Shown here piece by piece: positions 12,564-12,587 of a DNA stretch of 12,587 nt. The notes under the pieces are model-generated. The model was not told the origin of the DNA. It ran no database searches and saw nothing but the letters and a program-made list of their open reading frames with translations. A program made the translations under genes and the position numbers. Numbering within the stretch: position 1 is the first letter of the stretch; the number at the start of each line of letters is the position of its first letter. Source of the DNA: an uncultured Paracoccaceae bacterium (GTDB taxonomy: Bacteria > Pseudomonadota > Alphaproteobacteria > Rhodobacterales > Rhodobacteraceae); contig CALESR010000090.1 of the NCBI GenBank assembly GCA_937907485.1, positions 1 through 12,587 on the forward strand, written 5' to 3'.

Positions 12564-12587
12564 ACGGGGTTTCCAAAGGGGGCCGTG

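Noticed and set aside
1..12587. CRISPR arrays, tRNA or rRNA genes, insertion sequences, phage or toxin-antitoxin genes
   Set aside because: No regularly spaced long repeats, cloverleaf sequence, transposase, integrase or toxin-like pair was found on either strand.

Overview
The window reads as core chromosome of a GC-rich alphaproteobacterium, most probably of the Rhodobacterales (Rhodobacter/Paracoccus-like). The reasons are the protein families and their style (heterotetrameric sarcosine oxidase, CcmI, DUF1289, DUF1491, DUF1127), the RNase III variant signature, the gene order lepB-rnc-era, and two copies of an intergenic motif that I associate with Rhodobacteraceae genomes. No phage, transposon, CRISPR array, rRNA or tRNA is visible.

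Layout, left to right. (1) 1-1250, minus strand: soxB, the beta subunit of sarcosine oxidase. The start codon of the next operon gene (probably soxD) lies on the very edge of the window. (2) 1473-3495, plus strand: ccmI (cytochrome c maturation), ruvX/yqgF coupled to it by TAATG, and a small four-cysteine DUF1289 protein. (3) 3512-6752, minus strand: the Holliday-junction operon ruvC-ruvA-ruvB. A GIY-YIG nuclease-domain protein sits between ruvA and ruvB. The 106-nt gap between ruvA and that nuclease is filled exactly by a 36-codon proline/alanine-rich reading frame whose start overlaps the ruvA stop and whose stop overlaps the nuclease start. (4) 6753-7072: the longest gene-poor stretch. It is AT-richer and holds regularly spaced inverted and direct repeats between the divergent ruvC and a small DUF1127 gene. 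(5) 7073-7360: the DUF1127 gene followed by a strong intrinsic terminator. (6) 7377-9054, minus strand: a small single-pass membrane protein, prmA (ribosomal protein L11 methyltransferase) and a DUF1491 protein. (7) 9163-12470, minus strand: lepB, rnc, an EamA-type transporter and era. This is the usual alphaproteobacterial lepB-rnc-era cluster with a transporter gene inserted and coupled to rnc by GTGA.

How the genes work together. RuvA, RuvB and RuvC form the branch-migration and resolution machine for Holliday junctions, and all their catalytic motifs are intact. The GIY-YIG protein is co-directional with them, so it is a reasonable candidate for a further DNA-processing partner. LepB, RNase III and Era serve protein export, RNA processing and 30S ribosome assembly; PrmA modifies the 50S protein L11. 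The best candidate for something undescribed is the ruvA-smORF-GIY-YIG-ruvB arrangement. The rest is mostly ordinary housekeeping DNA. All assignments come from reading motifs by eye, without database searches.
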